Shown here: piece by piece, positions 37,001-44,695 of the stretch
Position numbering within the stretch: position 1 is the stretch's first letter
Layout: every line of letters starts with the position of its first letter
From: Chitinophaga qingshengii
Lineage (GTDB): Bacteria > Bacteroidota > Bacteroidia > Chitinophagales > Chitinophagaceae
Assembly: GCF_014529935.1 (NCBI RefSeq)
Contig: NZ_JACVFC010000002.1
Span: 434,001 to 498,000, forward strand
Length of the DNA stretch: 64,000 bases
Direction of reading: 5' to 3'
Notes under the pieces: model-generated
The model's input: the letters and a program-made list of their open reading frames with translations, nothing else
Told to the model about the DNA's origin: nothing
The model's database searches: none
Made by a program: the position numbers and the translations under genes

Positions 37001-37309
37001 TCCAACACCTACCCTTCCGCCAATATCGGCGGCGGACAGAACTATCTGCCCAACACTTTCTTCGTGGAAAGTGGTTCCTATTTCCGTATCCGGAACATAC
37101 AGCTGGGCTACACCGTACCCAAGGCCATCGCCAACCGCTGGAAGATGCAAAACCTGCGTTTCTTCGCCAGTGCGCAGAACGCGTTTAATTTCTTCAAATA
37201 CCGCGGCTTCTCCCCTGAAATTGGTGGTATTCCTACCGCACAGGGTATCGACAAAGCTGTTTACCCGCTGTATGCTACCTACAACTTCGGTGTAAACGTG
37301 ACCTTCTAA
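34016..37309 (+). CDS. SusC/RagA-family TonB-dependent transporter with STN domain
   Basis: A 1097-residue outer-membrane glycan importer. After a signal with an N-terminal extension (hydrophobic core about 22-40) comes an STN domain (about 47-118; SSIEQQGNYRFLYN, LVENNLVVIM), a carboxypeptidase-like domain (about 122-205; GTPIPGATVTIKGTSKG), a TonB-box-like QQVVVVGYG and the plug (about 225-330; GLQGKVAGVQI, ILKDASSEAIYGMRAANGV). The 22-strand barrel ends YATYNFGVNVTF. The STN domain shows that the transporter also signals to the FecR upstream. The ATG at 34016 is chosen over a TTG at 33962. SusD follows after nine bases. Substrate is inferred from the enzymes downstream. Confidence 0.96.
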   Translation: MKISLKFRDRNTYALKKALVIMKLTTLLLLACFLQVSAAVKGQATITLKLKKAEIAQVLSSIEQQGNYRFLYNNALTEIKRKVSVDVTNSGLDAVMNTLFAGTSLRYKLVENNLVVIMSQDIKITGKVTSKKDGTPIPGATVTIKGTSKGTVTSPDGSFTLNAPDNATLVVSFIGYTSQEIPVNNRQDIPVSLEESVSQMQQVVVVGYGVQRKVDITGSIAQVKGEEINKQPVTNAMSGLQGKVAGVQIVNDGKPGAPPTIRIRGTGTVYGSLSPLYVVDGVWYDDISFLNPGDIENMSILKDASSEAIYGMRAANGVVLITTKKGKSGRASINYTGYVGMQKATNKVKMANGNEYATIINELSAINNNSLRLDPNAYGAGTDWFKQEMRNAFTTNHQLSINGGSEKSSYNFSLSYMKQDGLIKTNDFSRITARLQNDFQVFEPLKIGYTVTAAAYNNHDIPDDYFLQLYQSAPIVAVFNPDGSYGDPDKLNLGTGAGKNPQASLDFYDQKTQRRVITGSAYADLRFAKHFVLHSSIGGEYGDSIIRNYTPQYFATTNQFNKVSKLTRTTASRQNWIVENTLTYDNKFENHSLKVLLGQAAQQRRYYKLIASADNVPNNNEGTRYLRLGNTDGRSVTDEGGLYNIASYFARVNYAYKDKYLLTASFRADGSSLFSAGDQWGYFPSVGVGWVMSEEPFIKNLGIFDNLKLRGSWGRVGNSSIPPSISVLRVSQDPFMTAIFGGVPQTGASINTLVPPSLVWEKSEGIDAGIEASVLNNRLYVEAGFFNRKTLSSIFDVPILLSLGTKDNNMLDNQATFRNQGWEFAANWKEETNSGFGYSIGGNFTIMNNKVSEVRTGSIPIYGGGSASTGGGLLTRTVVGEPIGQYYGYVVDGVFQNAAEVAASAQPNAKPGDFKYKDINGDKVIDAKDRVPIGNPNPKFTYGINTSFNYKNFDLAVEFQGVAGVDVYNANMALRFGNENFTKEFFDKRWHGEGTSNTYPSANIGGGQNYLPNTFFVESGSYFRIRNIQLGYTVPKAIANRWKMQNLRFFASAQNAFNFFKYRGFSPEIGGIPTAQGIDKAVYPLYATYNFGVNVTF

Positions 37310-37318
37310 TTTTAAAAG

Positions 37319-38809
37319 ATGACGACCATGAAAAGTAATCACCCACTATATATAAAACGTATCGGCTACGCCCTGCCGGTACTACTGACACTGGCCGCGG
37401 GCTGCGGAAAAAGTTTCCTGAACGTAGATCCGCAAGGGCAACAACCCGCACAGGAATTCTGGGCTAACGAAGCGGATGCCACCAAAGCCGTCAACGCTAT
37501 GTACGCCAATCTGCATGAATGGCGCCAGGTGGGCTTTGCAGCGCTGGCAGTGGAAGACCTGGGCTCCGAAGAAACAGAAAAAGGCAGCGACCCGAACGAT
37601 GCCAGCTTCCTGAGCAACTTCGATAACTTCACCATTACCGCATCAGACGGACAGGCCACTGACTTCTGGAAAGGCCAGTACCAGGAAGTCAACTTCTGTA
37701 ACCAGGTACTGGATAATGTGCCCAATATCAAAATGGATGAAACGCTGAAAAACCGCTACCTCGCAGAAGCCAAGTTTATCCGCGCCTACGCTTATTTCCG
37801 GCTGGTACGCGCCTATGGCGATGTGCCGCTGCGCCTTCATGTACCCAAAGGACCACAGGACTATAACCTGCCCCGTACGCCCAAGGCAGAAGTATGGGCC
37901 AATATCGAAAAAGACCTGACAGAAGCCGCTGCGGTACTGCCACCCACCTATGGCGCTACGGATATTGGTCGCGCTACCAAAGGCGCCGCCTTGTCTTTAC
38001 ACGCCAAGGTAGCCATGTACCAGAAAAAATGGCAGGACGTGCTTACTTACACCAACCAGGTGATGGGCATGGGTTACAGCCTTTTCCCGGATTACGAAAA
38101 ACTGTTCCGTATTCCGAATGAAAACTCAGTAGAATCCATCTTCGAAATACAATGCCAGACCATTATCGGCAACAAAGACGCCTCCAACTCCCAATACTCC
38201 CAGATACAGGGCGTAAAGAGCCAGCCCGGTGGCGGGTGGGGTTTCAACACACCTACACAGGCACTGGTAGATGCCTATGAACCCGGCGACCCGCGTAAAA
38301 ATGCCACCATCCTGTTCAGAGGTACCATCACCGTGGAAGGCGACAGTATCAAATACGCAGGAGTGAACCGCCGTTTTAATTACAAATCCTATGTGCCTTT
38401 CGGTCAGTGGCAATCCGGCTACAACGAAGGCGCAGACCAGAACGTGCGCGTGATCCGTTACGCGGAAGTACTCCTGATGAATGCAGAAGCGGCTAATGAG
38501 CTGGGCAACAGCGGTCAGGCATTAAGCTCGCTCAACGCTGTAAGAGCCAGGGCCCGCGCCGGCAACAACAGCATCCTCCCGGATGTAACTGTTACCGACC
38601 AGGCACAACTACGCCGCGCTATTTATCACGAAAGACAAATAGAACTGGCCATGGAACGGGACCGCTTCTTTGATGTGATCCGCCAGGGCCGGGGAACAGA
38701 AGTATTTGGTCCGCTGGGCTTCAAAGCCGGCAAAAGTGAACTGATGCCTATTCCGCAAACAGAAATTGATCTCAGTGATAACAAATTAACCCAGAATCCA
38801 GGCTACTAA
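37319..38809 (+). CDS. SusD/RagB-family glycan-binding lipoprotein
   Basis: A 496-residue outer-membrane lipoprotein that forms the lid of the SusC transporter. The signal ends LTLAAGC, with Cys at about 29. The SusD fold is shown by the early phrase FLNVDPQGQQPAQEFWANEA, helices of the TPR-like part (AEAKFIRAYAYFRLVRAYGD; ALSLHAKVAMYQKKW) and the conserved C-terminal region VRVIRYAEVLLMNAEAANEL and YHERQIELAMERDRFFDVIR. It directly follows SusC. A second ATG lies three codons in. No separate SusE/SusF-type surface glycan-binding protein follows. Confidence 0.96.
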   Translation: MTTMKSNHPLYIKRIGYALPVLLTLAAGCGKSFLNVDPQGQQPAQEFWANEADATKAVNAMYANLHEWRQVGFAALAVEDLGSEETEKGSDPNDASFLSNFDNFTITASDGQATDFWKGQYQEVNFCNQVLDNVPNIKMDETLKNRYLAEAKFIRAYAYFRLVRAYGDVPLRLHVPKGPQDYNLPRTPKAEVWANIEKDLTEAAAVLPPTYGATDIGRATKGAALSLHAKVAMYQKKWQDVLTYTNQVMGMGYSLFPDYEKLFRIPNENSVESIFEIQCQTIIGNKDASNSQYSQIQGVKSQPGGGWGFNTPTQALVDAYEPGDPRKNATILFRGTITVEGDSIKYAGVNRRFNYKSYVPFGQWQSGYNEGADQNVRVIRYAEVLLMNAEAANELGNSGQALSSLNAVRARARAGNNSILPDVTVTDQAQLRRAIYHERQIELAMERDRFFDVIRQGRGTEVFGPLGFKAGKSELMPIPQTEIDLSDNKLTQNPGY

Positions 38810-38815
38810 ACCGGA

Positions 38816-40165
38816 ATGGCTGTCATGAAACAAATCATATCAATAATATGCCTGATATGCCTGCTCGCCTTTGGCGGGCAGGCACAGGTAAAAAAAACCG
38901 CCGCCAAACCAGACCTGCGTATCCGGCAAAACCTGAGCGACAGCGCCCTCCTCGACCTGGTACAACAACAAACCTTTCGTTACTTCTGGGACTTTGCCCA
39001 TCCGGTATCCGGTATGGCGCGGGAAGGCAGCAACGAATCCGCCGTTTTTAACGGGGAGGTGGTCACCACCGGCGGTACCGGCTTCGGTATCATGGCTATT
39101 GTAGTAGCCACAGAAAGAGGCTGGATCACCCGCGACGCAGCTGTTAACCACCTGACCAGGATGGTTGACTTCCTGCGGAAAGCCGATGCCTACCACGGCA
39201 TATTCCCGCACTGGCTAAACGGCACCACCGGCAAAACCGTTCCCTTCAGCCGTAAAGATGATGGCGCCGATATTGTGGAAACTTCCTTTCTCTTTGAAGG
39301 ATTGCTCACTGCCCGGCAGTATTTTAACCACAGCAACGCCCAAGAAGAAGAGCTGCGCAATAAAATCAACTGGATGTGGAGAGAAGCAGAGTGGGACTGG
39401 CATACACGCGACGGGCGTAATGTGCTGTACTGGCACTGGAGCCCCAACAACGGATGGAGCATGAACCACGAAGTCAGGGGATGGAACGAATGCCTGATGA
39501 CGTATATTCTGGCAGCCTCCTCGCCTACCTATCCCATACAACCGGCGGTATACCGCCAGGGATGGGCCAACAGCAATTACTTCCGGAACGACCGCACTTT
39601 CTTTGACATCAAATTACCGCTGGGATTCGATTACGGCGGCCCGCTTTTCTTTTCTCAATATTCTTTCCTCGGCCTTGATCCACGCGGATTAAAAGACCGT
39701 TATGCCGACTATTGGGAACAAAACAGAAACCATACGCTTATCAACCGTGAATACTGCATCCGTAATCCGAAAGGTTTTAAAGGCTACAGCGCCGATTGCT
39801 GGGGACTCACCGCCAGCGACACCTATAACGGTTACGATGCACATTCACCTACCAACGACCACGGCACCATCACCCCTACGGCCGCCTTGTCCGCTTTCCC
39901 CTATACACCGGAATACTCTATGCAGGCGCTCAAACATTTTTATTATCAGCTTGGGCCTAAGATCTGGAGCGAATACGGTTTTACCGATGCTTTCAACGAA
40001 AGCCAGCAATGGTATGCCAAAACACACCTCGCCATTGACCAGGGTCCTATCATCGTGATGATAGAAAACTACCGCAGCGGACTGCTCTGGAACCTGTTCA
40101 TGAGTTGCCCGGAAATACAACAGGGATTAAAGAAACTGGACTTTACCAGTCCGCATCTGAAATAG
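38816..40165 (+). CDS. GH144/glycoamylase-family glycoside hydrolase
   Basis: A 449-residue secreted enzyme with signal peptide (IISIICLICLLAFGGQAQ). The body is an (alpha/alpha)6-barrel of the glycoamylase-like family (PF10091), which includes GH144 endo-beta-1,2-glucanase; the founding member was described from Chitinophaga pinensis. Motifs are TFRYFWDFAHPVSGMAREGS, the acidic cluster KDDGADIVETSFLFEGLLTA, the aromatic WSPNNGWSMNHEVRGWNE and a final ENYRSGLLWNLFMSCPEI. The acidic residues in the cluster and the Glu before VRGWNE are the likely catalytic or substrate-binding ones. It probably acts in the periplasm on imported beta-glucan, or on the surface. A second ATG lies at 38825. GH144 activity is inferred from the family; other activities are possible. 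Confidence 0.85.
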   Translation: MAVMKQIISIICLICLLAFGGQAQVKKTAAKPDLRIRQNLSDSALLDLVQQQTFRYFWDFAHPVSGMAREGSNESAVFNGEVVTTGGTGFGIMAIVVATERGWITRDAAVNHLTRMVDFLRKADAYHGIFPHWLNGTTGKTVPFSRKDDGADIVETSFLFEGLLTARQYFNHSNAQEEELRNKINWMWREAEWDWHTRDGRNVLYWHWSPNNGWSMNHEVRGWNECLMTYILAASSPTYPIQPAVYRQGWANSNYFRNDRTFFDIKLPLGFDYGGPLFFSQYSFLGLDPRGLKDRYADYWEQNRNHTLINREYCIRNPKGFKGYSADCWGLTASDTYNGYDAHSPTNDHGTITPTAALSAFPYTPEYSMQALKHFYYQLGPKIWSEYGFTDAFNESQQWYAKTHLAIDQGPIIVMIENYRSGLLWNLFMSCPEIQQGLKKLDFTSPHLK

Positions 40166-40171
40166 TGAATT

Positions 40172-41932
40172 ATGCCGATACTACGCCACTTATTGACAGC
40201 GCTGCTGTTCAGTCTCTCGCTACCATCGTCCTATGCGCAGCAAACCACTTATTGCAACCCTGTCAACGTAGACTATGGCTACTGCCCTATCCCCAATTTC
40301 ACCGAATGGGGCAAACACAGGGCCACCGCCGATCCGGTGATCGTTACCTATAAAGGCGATTATTACCTTTTCTCCACCAACCAGTGGGGATACTGGTGGA
40401 GCCCGGATCTCAGCCAGTGGCATTTTGTTTCGCGCAAGTTCCTGAAGCCCTGGCACAAGGTGTACGACGAACTATGCGCCCCGGCCGTTTGGGTAATGGG
40501 CGATACCATGATGGTATTCGGCTCTACCTATAGCAGCAACTTCCCTATCTGGATGAGTACCGATCCAAAGGGCAACCAGTGGAAAGAAGCCGTAGACTCC
40601 TTTGAAGCCGGTGGCTGGGACCCCGCCTTCTTCCTGGATGATGATGGTAAATTATACCAGTACAACGGTAGCAGCAACCGTTATCCTTTGTACGGCGGGG
40701 AGGTGGACCGTAAAACCCTGCAGCTGAAAGGCGCACGTAAAGAGCTTTACCTGCTGGAAGATGAACGGTATGGCTGGCAGCGTTTCGGTGAGCATATGGA
40801 CAACACTTTCCTCGACCCGTTCATTGAAGGCGCCTGGATGACCAAACATCATGGCAAATACTACCTGCAATATGGAGCACCCGGAACGGAGTTCAGCGGG
40901 TATGCCGACGGCGTAGTTGTTTCCGATAATCCGTTGGGACCTTTTACCCCACAGGCACACAACCCTTTCTCCTTTAAGCCCGGCGGCTTTGCCCGTGGCG
41001 CAGGCCATGGCAGTACCTTCCAGGATACCAAAGGCAACTGGTGGCATGTGTCTACCATGGTCATCTCTGTAAAAAACAGTTTCGAAAGAAGGCTCGGTTT
41101 CTGGCCTGCCGGTTTCGATAAAGACGATGTGTTGTATTGTAACACCGCTTTCGGAGATTATCCGCATTATCTCAACCGGGGTAATAACAGCGCTTCCTTT
41201 GAAAACGATGCCCGTAGTTTCACCGGCTGGATGTTGCTGAACTACAACAAGCCGGTAACCGTTTCCTCTACGTTGGGCGGTTATCTTCCCAATAACGCTG
41301 TAGATGAAAATATCAAAACCTATTGGAGCGCCGCCACCGGCAATAAAGGAGAATGGATACAGAGCGACCTTGGCGCTGTGAGCACTGTGCATGCCGTACA
41401 AATCAACTATGCCGATCAGGATGCTCCTTTCCTGGGCAAACAGACAGACATCTACCATCAATATCTCGTTTATTGTTCACAGGATGGAAAAAAATGGCAG
41501 GTATTGATAGACAAAAGTAAGAACCACAGCGATGTTCCGCATGATTATGTAGAACTACCCCAAACCGTAAAAGCCCGGTATATCAAATTGGAGAACAGGC
41601 ATATGCCCGGTGGCAAATTCGCCATCAGCGGACTGCGGGTATTCGGTAAAGGCGATGGACCTGCCCCGGATAGTGTGAAATCATTTGTAGTGCTTCGCAC
41701 GGAGAAGGATAAACGTAGTGCGTGGATTAAATGGGAACCGGTAGACAATGCTTACGCCTATAACATCTATTTCGGGATAGCCCCGGATAAGCTGTACAAC
41801 TGCATCATGGTGCATAATGCCAATGATTATTTCTTTAAAGGCATGGATAAGGAGCTGCCTTACTATTACAGCATAGAAGCGATCAATGAAAACGGCGTTT
41901 CCGCCAGAACAGCTACCATCGCTGTAAAATAA
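40172..41932 (+). CDS. GH43-like hydrolase with discoidin-type and FN3-like modules
   Basis: A 586-residue secreted protein with signal peptide (LLTALLFSLSLPSSYAQ). Residues about 25-345 form a five-bladed beta-propeller of the GH43 type with all three acids in place: Asp54 (TADPVIV), Asp150 (GWDPAFF) and Glu219 (PFIEGAW). Then comes an F5/8-type-C-like module (about 370-490; NNAVDENIKTYWSAATGN, ARYIKLENRHMPGGKFAI) and a C-terminal fibronectin-III-like module (about 500-586; AWIKWEPVDNAYAYNIYFG). Most GH43 enzymes act on arabinoxylan or related glycans, yet the neighbour suggests a glucan, so the true substrate is open. It starts seven bases after the GH144-type gene and ends at the terminator at 41933. 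Confidence 0.87.
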   Translation: MPILRHLLTALLFSLSLPSSYAQQTTYCNPVNVDYGYCPIPNFTEWGKHRATADPVIVTYKGDYYLFSTNQWGYWWSPDLSQWHFVSRKFLKPWHKVYDELCAPAVWVMGDTMMVFGSTYSSNFPIWMSTDPKGNQWKEAVDSFEAGGWDPAFFLDDDGKLYQYNGSSNRYPLYGGEVDRKTLQLKGARKELYLLEDERYGWQRFGEHMDNTFLDPFIEGAWMTKHHGKYYLQYGAPGTEFSGYADGVVVSDNPLGPFTPQAHNPFSFKPGGFARGAGHGSTFQDTKGNWWHVSTMVISVKNSFERRLGFWPAGFDKDDVLYCNTAFGDYPHYLNRGNNSASFENDARSFTGWMLLNYNKPVTVSSTLGGYLPNNAVDENIKTYWSAATGNKGEWIQSDLGAVSTVHAVQINYADQDAPFLGKQTDIYHQYLVYCSQDGKKWQVLIDKSKNHSDVPHDYVELPQTVKARYIKLENRHMPGGKFAISGLRVFGKGDGPAPDSVKSFVVLRTEKDKRSAWIKWEPVDNAYAYNIYFGIAPDKLYNCIMVHNANDYFFKGMDKELPYYYSIEAINENGVSARTATIAVK

Positions 41933-41967
41933 AACAGGGGAGATCATCTTTTATGATCTCCCCTGTT
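41933..41967. terminator. Bidirectional intrinsic terminator
   Basis: A perfect 14-base stem (AACAGGGGAGATCA with TGATCTCCCCTGTT) with a 7-base loop, beginning one base after the GH43-like stop and 22 bases before the stop of the convergent ecotin gene. It separates two large regulated loci. Confidence 0.8.
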
Positions 41968-41988
41968 GTTTATGTCAAGTTGCTATTA

Positions 41989-42450
41989 CTATTTGATCTC
42001 AGCATCCATCTCCTGGTTGCCTCTTTCCCAGATTTTGTATTTCACCGCGAAACCTTTCGGCACAAACACCACGATGGGCAGTTTGCTGTTATATCTCACC
42101 AGTTTGGTATCTGCGATGAATTTATCCTGCAATGTCTTATCAGGACAGGCCATCAGGGTAGAACGTGTTTTACCGGCGGAGGTGTACTGATAATACGTGT
42201 ACCCCCAGCCTTTTACATCTTTGGCAGCCCATTGACCAATCAGTCCATGATGATTACAATCTACCTTCATGTTCTTCCCGGCCATGATTTCCACCTGGTA
42301 ATTATCTTCCGCATCTTTGGCGGGCAGCTGGATCACGTACCGTTCCATGCCTTTCAGGACTTTAGGAAACGGTTTCAGTTCCTTTTCCTGTGAAAAAGCC
42401 GTCGTGATACCGGCACTCCATAGCAGCAACAGGAGAATGATTTGTTTCAT
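41989..42450 (-). CDS. eco: Ecotin-type serine protease inhibitor
   Basis: A 153-residue secreted inhibitor. After a signal peptide (about 1-21) the protein follows E. coli ecotin closely: KGMERYVIQLP, the Cys pair C65 (VDCNHHGL) and C102 (MACPD) with the same 37-residue spacing, KGWGYTYYQY, and the C-terminal VRYNSKLPIVVF with VKYKIWE. The reactive loop reads STLMACPD, so the P1 residue is Leu99 instead of the Met of E. coli ecotin. Ecotins block chymotrypsin-fold proteases such as trypsin, chymotrypsin and elastase; the dimer acts in the periplasm or outside. Here it is the last gene of the FAS1 locus, 53 bases after the IPT/NHL gene, and may protect surface proteins from proteases. The family is certain, the role is inferred. 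Confidence 0.94.
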   Translation of the reverse strand: MKQIILLLLLWSAGITTAFSQEKELKPFPKVLKGMERYVIQLPAKDAEDNYQVEIMAGKNMKVDCNHHGLIGQWAAKDVKGWGYTYYQYTSAGKTRSTLMACPDKTLQDKFIADTKLVRYNSKLPIVVFVPKGFAVKYKIWERGNQEMDAEIK

Positions 42451-42503
42451 ACAATAACGTTTTATGTTATGTTAACAGCCGGGAAGCAGAATTGTTCTGA
42501 AAA

Positions 42504-44693
42504 TTATTTCAGAAAAACTTTCCGGATGGCATTGTTGTCCCGATCCAGCACATAGATATCTCCGTTTCTATCCACATGGATACCGTACATACTTTTGAAC
42601 AGTGCTTCTTTCAGCGTACCGTCTTTATAACCTGATTTAAAGGATTCAAAAGTCCCTGCTGCACCAGTGACTGTTTTCACGGCGCCGGCAGGGGTGGCAT
42701 ACCGTATACACATATTCATGTTATCTACGAAATAGATATTGCCGGTAGTAGGGTCGATGGTTACACATAAGGGACTACCGACGCGTGCAACATTGGGATC
42801 TCCGTCCACAAAACCAAGATCGGAGAAACTACCGCTTAACAACCGGCTTTGACCTGCCGGGGGCACCACTGCAATAAACGGATTATAAAAATCACCTCCG
42901 GCATAATACAAAGTACCCGACGCATCTATCGCCATCTTATCAGGAACGGAGTGTGTATAACCGCCGAATTTAGTCAGTGATCCGTTGCTTTCACTTTTAA
43001 ACACGCCCTGGTACATTTTGCTGACATAGACGGTACCGTTGTTGTCCACCCCCAGGCCACCGGACATATTATCCATCACGGTCAGTACGGTACTCACCAT
43101 TCCGGCCGGCGTAATTTTACGGACATATATCCTTTGACCGGCACCATCCATGACATACAGGTTATCATAAATATCAGCGACGATCGTACGCGGATTCTGG
43201 AAAAGCGCTGTCGCCAGCGGGCCATCCACATGGCCTGCCGCGCTGCCGCCCGTATATACGCTGACGTTACCACCGGGAGACAGTTTATTCACCTGTTGTC
43301 CTTCCAGGAAATACAGGTTACCATTCCTGTCGCCCACGAGCCCTGTGGCACGGGCGAACATGCCGGTTCCCGGGCCACCGGCCAGCGTCATAACACCGGC
43401 CCGTTTAAACACCGGTCCGATCGCATACAGGCTGTTGACCTTCACATTCAGGGTACCGGTGCTTAAATTGGCCGGCGCCACCACCTCCAGGGTGGTAGCC
43501 GTGGCACTTACCACGGTGGCGGTCACCCCGTTGAAGGTAACGATATTCTCCGCAGCATTGGTACTGAAGCCCATACCGGTAACGGTAACGGCTGTACCGG
43601 CCAATCCATTGTCTGGTGAGAGACTGGCCACACCGAGGTTTTGCTCTTTAAATGGTGGGCCGCCGGTTTCCTGTCCGTTTACCCACACCTTCATGTTCCC
43701 GGCGCCTGCGCCCGCCGGGATCGTCACCAGCAATTCCTTTTCGGTAGCTTGTTTCACCACCGCTGCAACACCGTTAAACGTAACATTATTTTCGTCCAAT
43801 ACATTACTGAAATAATTGCCGGTGATGGTGACATCCTTTCCGGCAGGGCCACTCAAAGGTGCTACCGTAGCCAGAACCGGAGGAGGCACTACTGTAAATA
43901 CGGGACCGACTGTTTTCTGTCCGTTAATGGTGACTGTTAGCGGACCGGTAGCTACGTCGTCCGGTGCGGCTACTACCAGCTGTGCGGCCGTGGCGCTGAT
44001 CACCGTACCCGGCTTGCCGTTGAAGGACACCGCGTTATTGGCTGACAGGGCATTAAACCCTTCGCCGGTGATGGTTACCTGTGTACCTTTACCACCTTTC
44101 AGCGGCTTTATTTTTTCGATTTGCTGGAAGAGGAAGGAAGGGCCGGTAACCTCTTTGCCGTCCACGATCACCTTAATTTCCCCGGTACCCGCGGATACCG
44201 GTACCGCTGCAATCAGCAGAGTGTCATTCACGGAAGTAATAACCGCCTCCTTTCCATTGATCAGTACTTTAGCCGGAGCAGCGGTGCTGCTGAAACCTTC
44301 GCCTGCAATGGATACGTTGGTACCTGCAGGACCATTCAGCGGGCTGGCGCTGCGCATGCTCAGGTTCTGATAGGTATAGGTACCTGCTTCCAGTTCTTTA
44401 CCATTGGTTTTAACGGATATTTTACCGGTGCTTCCGCCGGCAGGCGCCAGTACCGTCATCACACTATCATTGGCATCTACTACAGTAGCGGCGGTGCCGT
44501 TGAAAGAAACTTCATTGTCTTTCCGGCTAAAACCACCGCCATTAATCGTAACGATGGTACCGGCTTTTCCACTGTTGGGCCAGAAGGAACGAATGGAGGG
44601 TGGTATTTCCGCCGTAGCATCCTTGTTCCTTTTACAGGCCGTCAGCAGTAACAGCGCGCACAAAAAATATAATAATGATTTCATGGTCATCAT
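42504..44693 (-). CDS. IPT/TIG-repeat and NHL-repeat lipoprotein
   Basis: A 729-residue lipoprotein (signal LLYFLCALLLLTAC). Five IPT/TIG immunoglobulin-like repeats follow, each opening with a phrase like SPxxGPAGTxVxIxGxGF and containing VxFNGxxATV; they start near residues 35, 115, 195, 275 and 355. The C-terminal part (about 430-729) is a beta-propeller of NHL repeats (GLVGDRNGNLYFLEGQQ, IVADIYDNLYVMDGAGQ, HVDRNGDIYVLDRDNNAIRK). Proteins of this architecture are common in Bacteroidota glycan loci as surface-exposed binding proteins. It lies three bases after the Oar-like gene. Its ligand is unknown. Two further in-frame ATGs lie within four codons of the start. Confidence 0.9.
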   Translation of the reverse strand: MMTMKSLLYFLCALLLLTACKRNKDATAEIPPSIRSFWPNSGKAGTIVTINGGGFSRKDNEVSFNGTAATVVDANDSVMTVLAPAGGSTGKISVKTNGKELEAGTYTYQNLSMRSASPLNGPAGTNVSIAGEGFSSTAAPAKVLINGKEAVITSVNDTLLIAAVPVSAGTGEIKVIVDGKEVTGPSFLFQQIEKIKPLKGGKGTQVTITGEGFNALSANNAVSFNGKPGTVISATAAQLVVAAPDDVATGPLTVTINGQKTVGPVFTVVPPPVLATVAPLSGPAGKDVTITGNYFSNVLDENNVTFNGVAAVVKQATEKELLVTIPAGAGAGNMKVWVNGQETGGPPFKEQNLGVASLSPDNGLAGTAVTVTGMGFSTNAAENIVTFNGVTATVVSATATTLEVVAPANLSTGTLNVKVNSLYAIGPVFKRAGVMTLAGGPGTGMFARATGLVGDRNGNLYFLEGQQVNKLSPGGNVSVYTGGSAAGHVDGPLATALFQNPRTIVADIYDNLYVMDGAGQRIYVRKITPAGMVSTVLTVMDNMSGGLGVDNNGTVYVSKMYQGVFKSESNGSLTKFGGYTHSVPDKMAIDASGTLYYAGGDFYNPFIAVVPPAGQSRLLSGSFSDLGFVDGDPNVARVGSPLCVTIDPTTGNIYFVDNMNMCIRYATPAGAVKTVTGAAGTFESFKSGYKDGTLKEALFKSMYGIHVDRNGDIYVLDRDNNAIRKVFLK

Positions 44694-44695
44694 TT

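Noticed and set aside
36416..37342. 308-codon minus-strand frame opposite the SusC gene
   Set aside because: Antisense to a certain SusC gene that continues to its normal barrel end; no domain in the shadow.
40652..41461. 269-codon minus-strand frame opposite the GH43-like gene
   Set aside because: Antisense to an enzyme gene with an intact catalytic triad.
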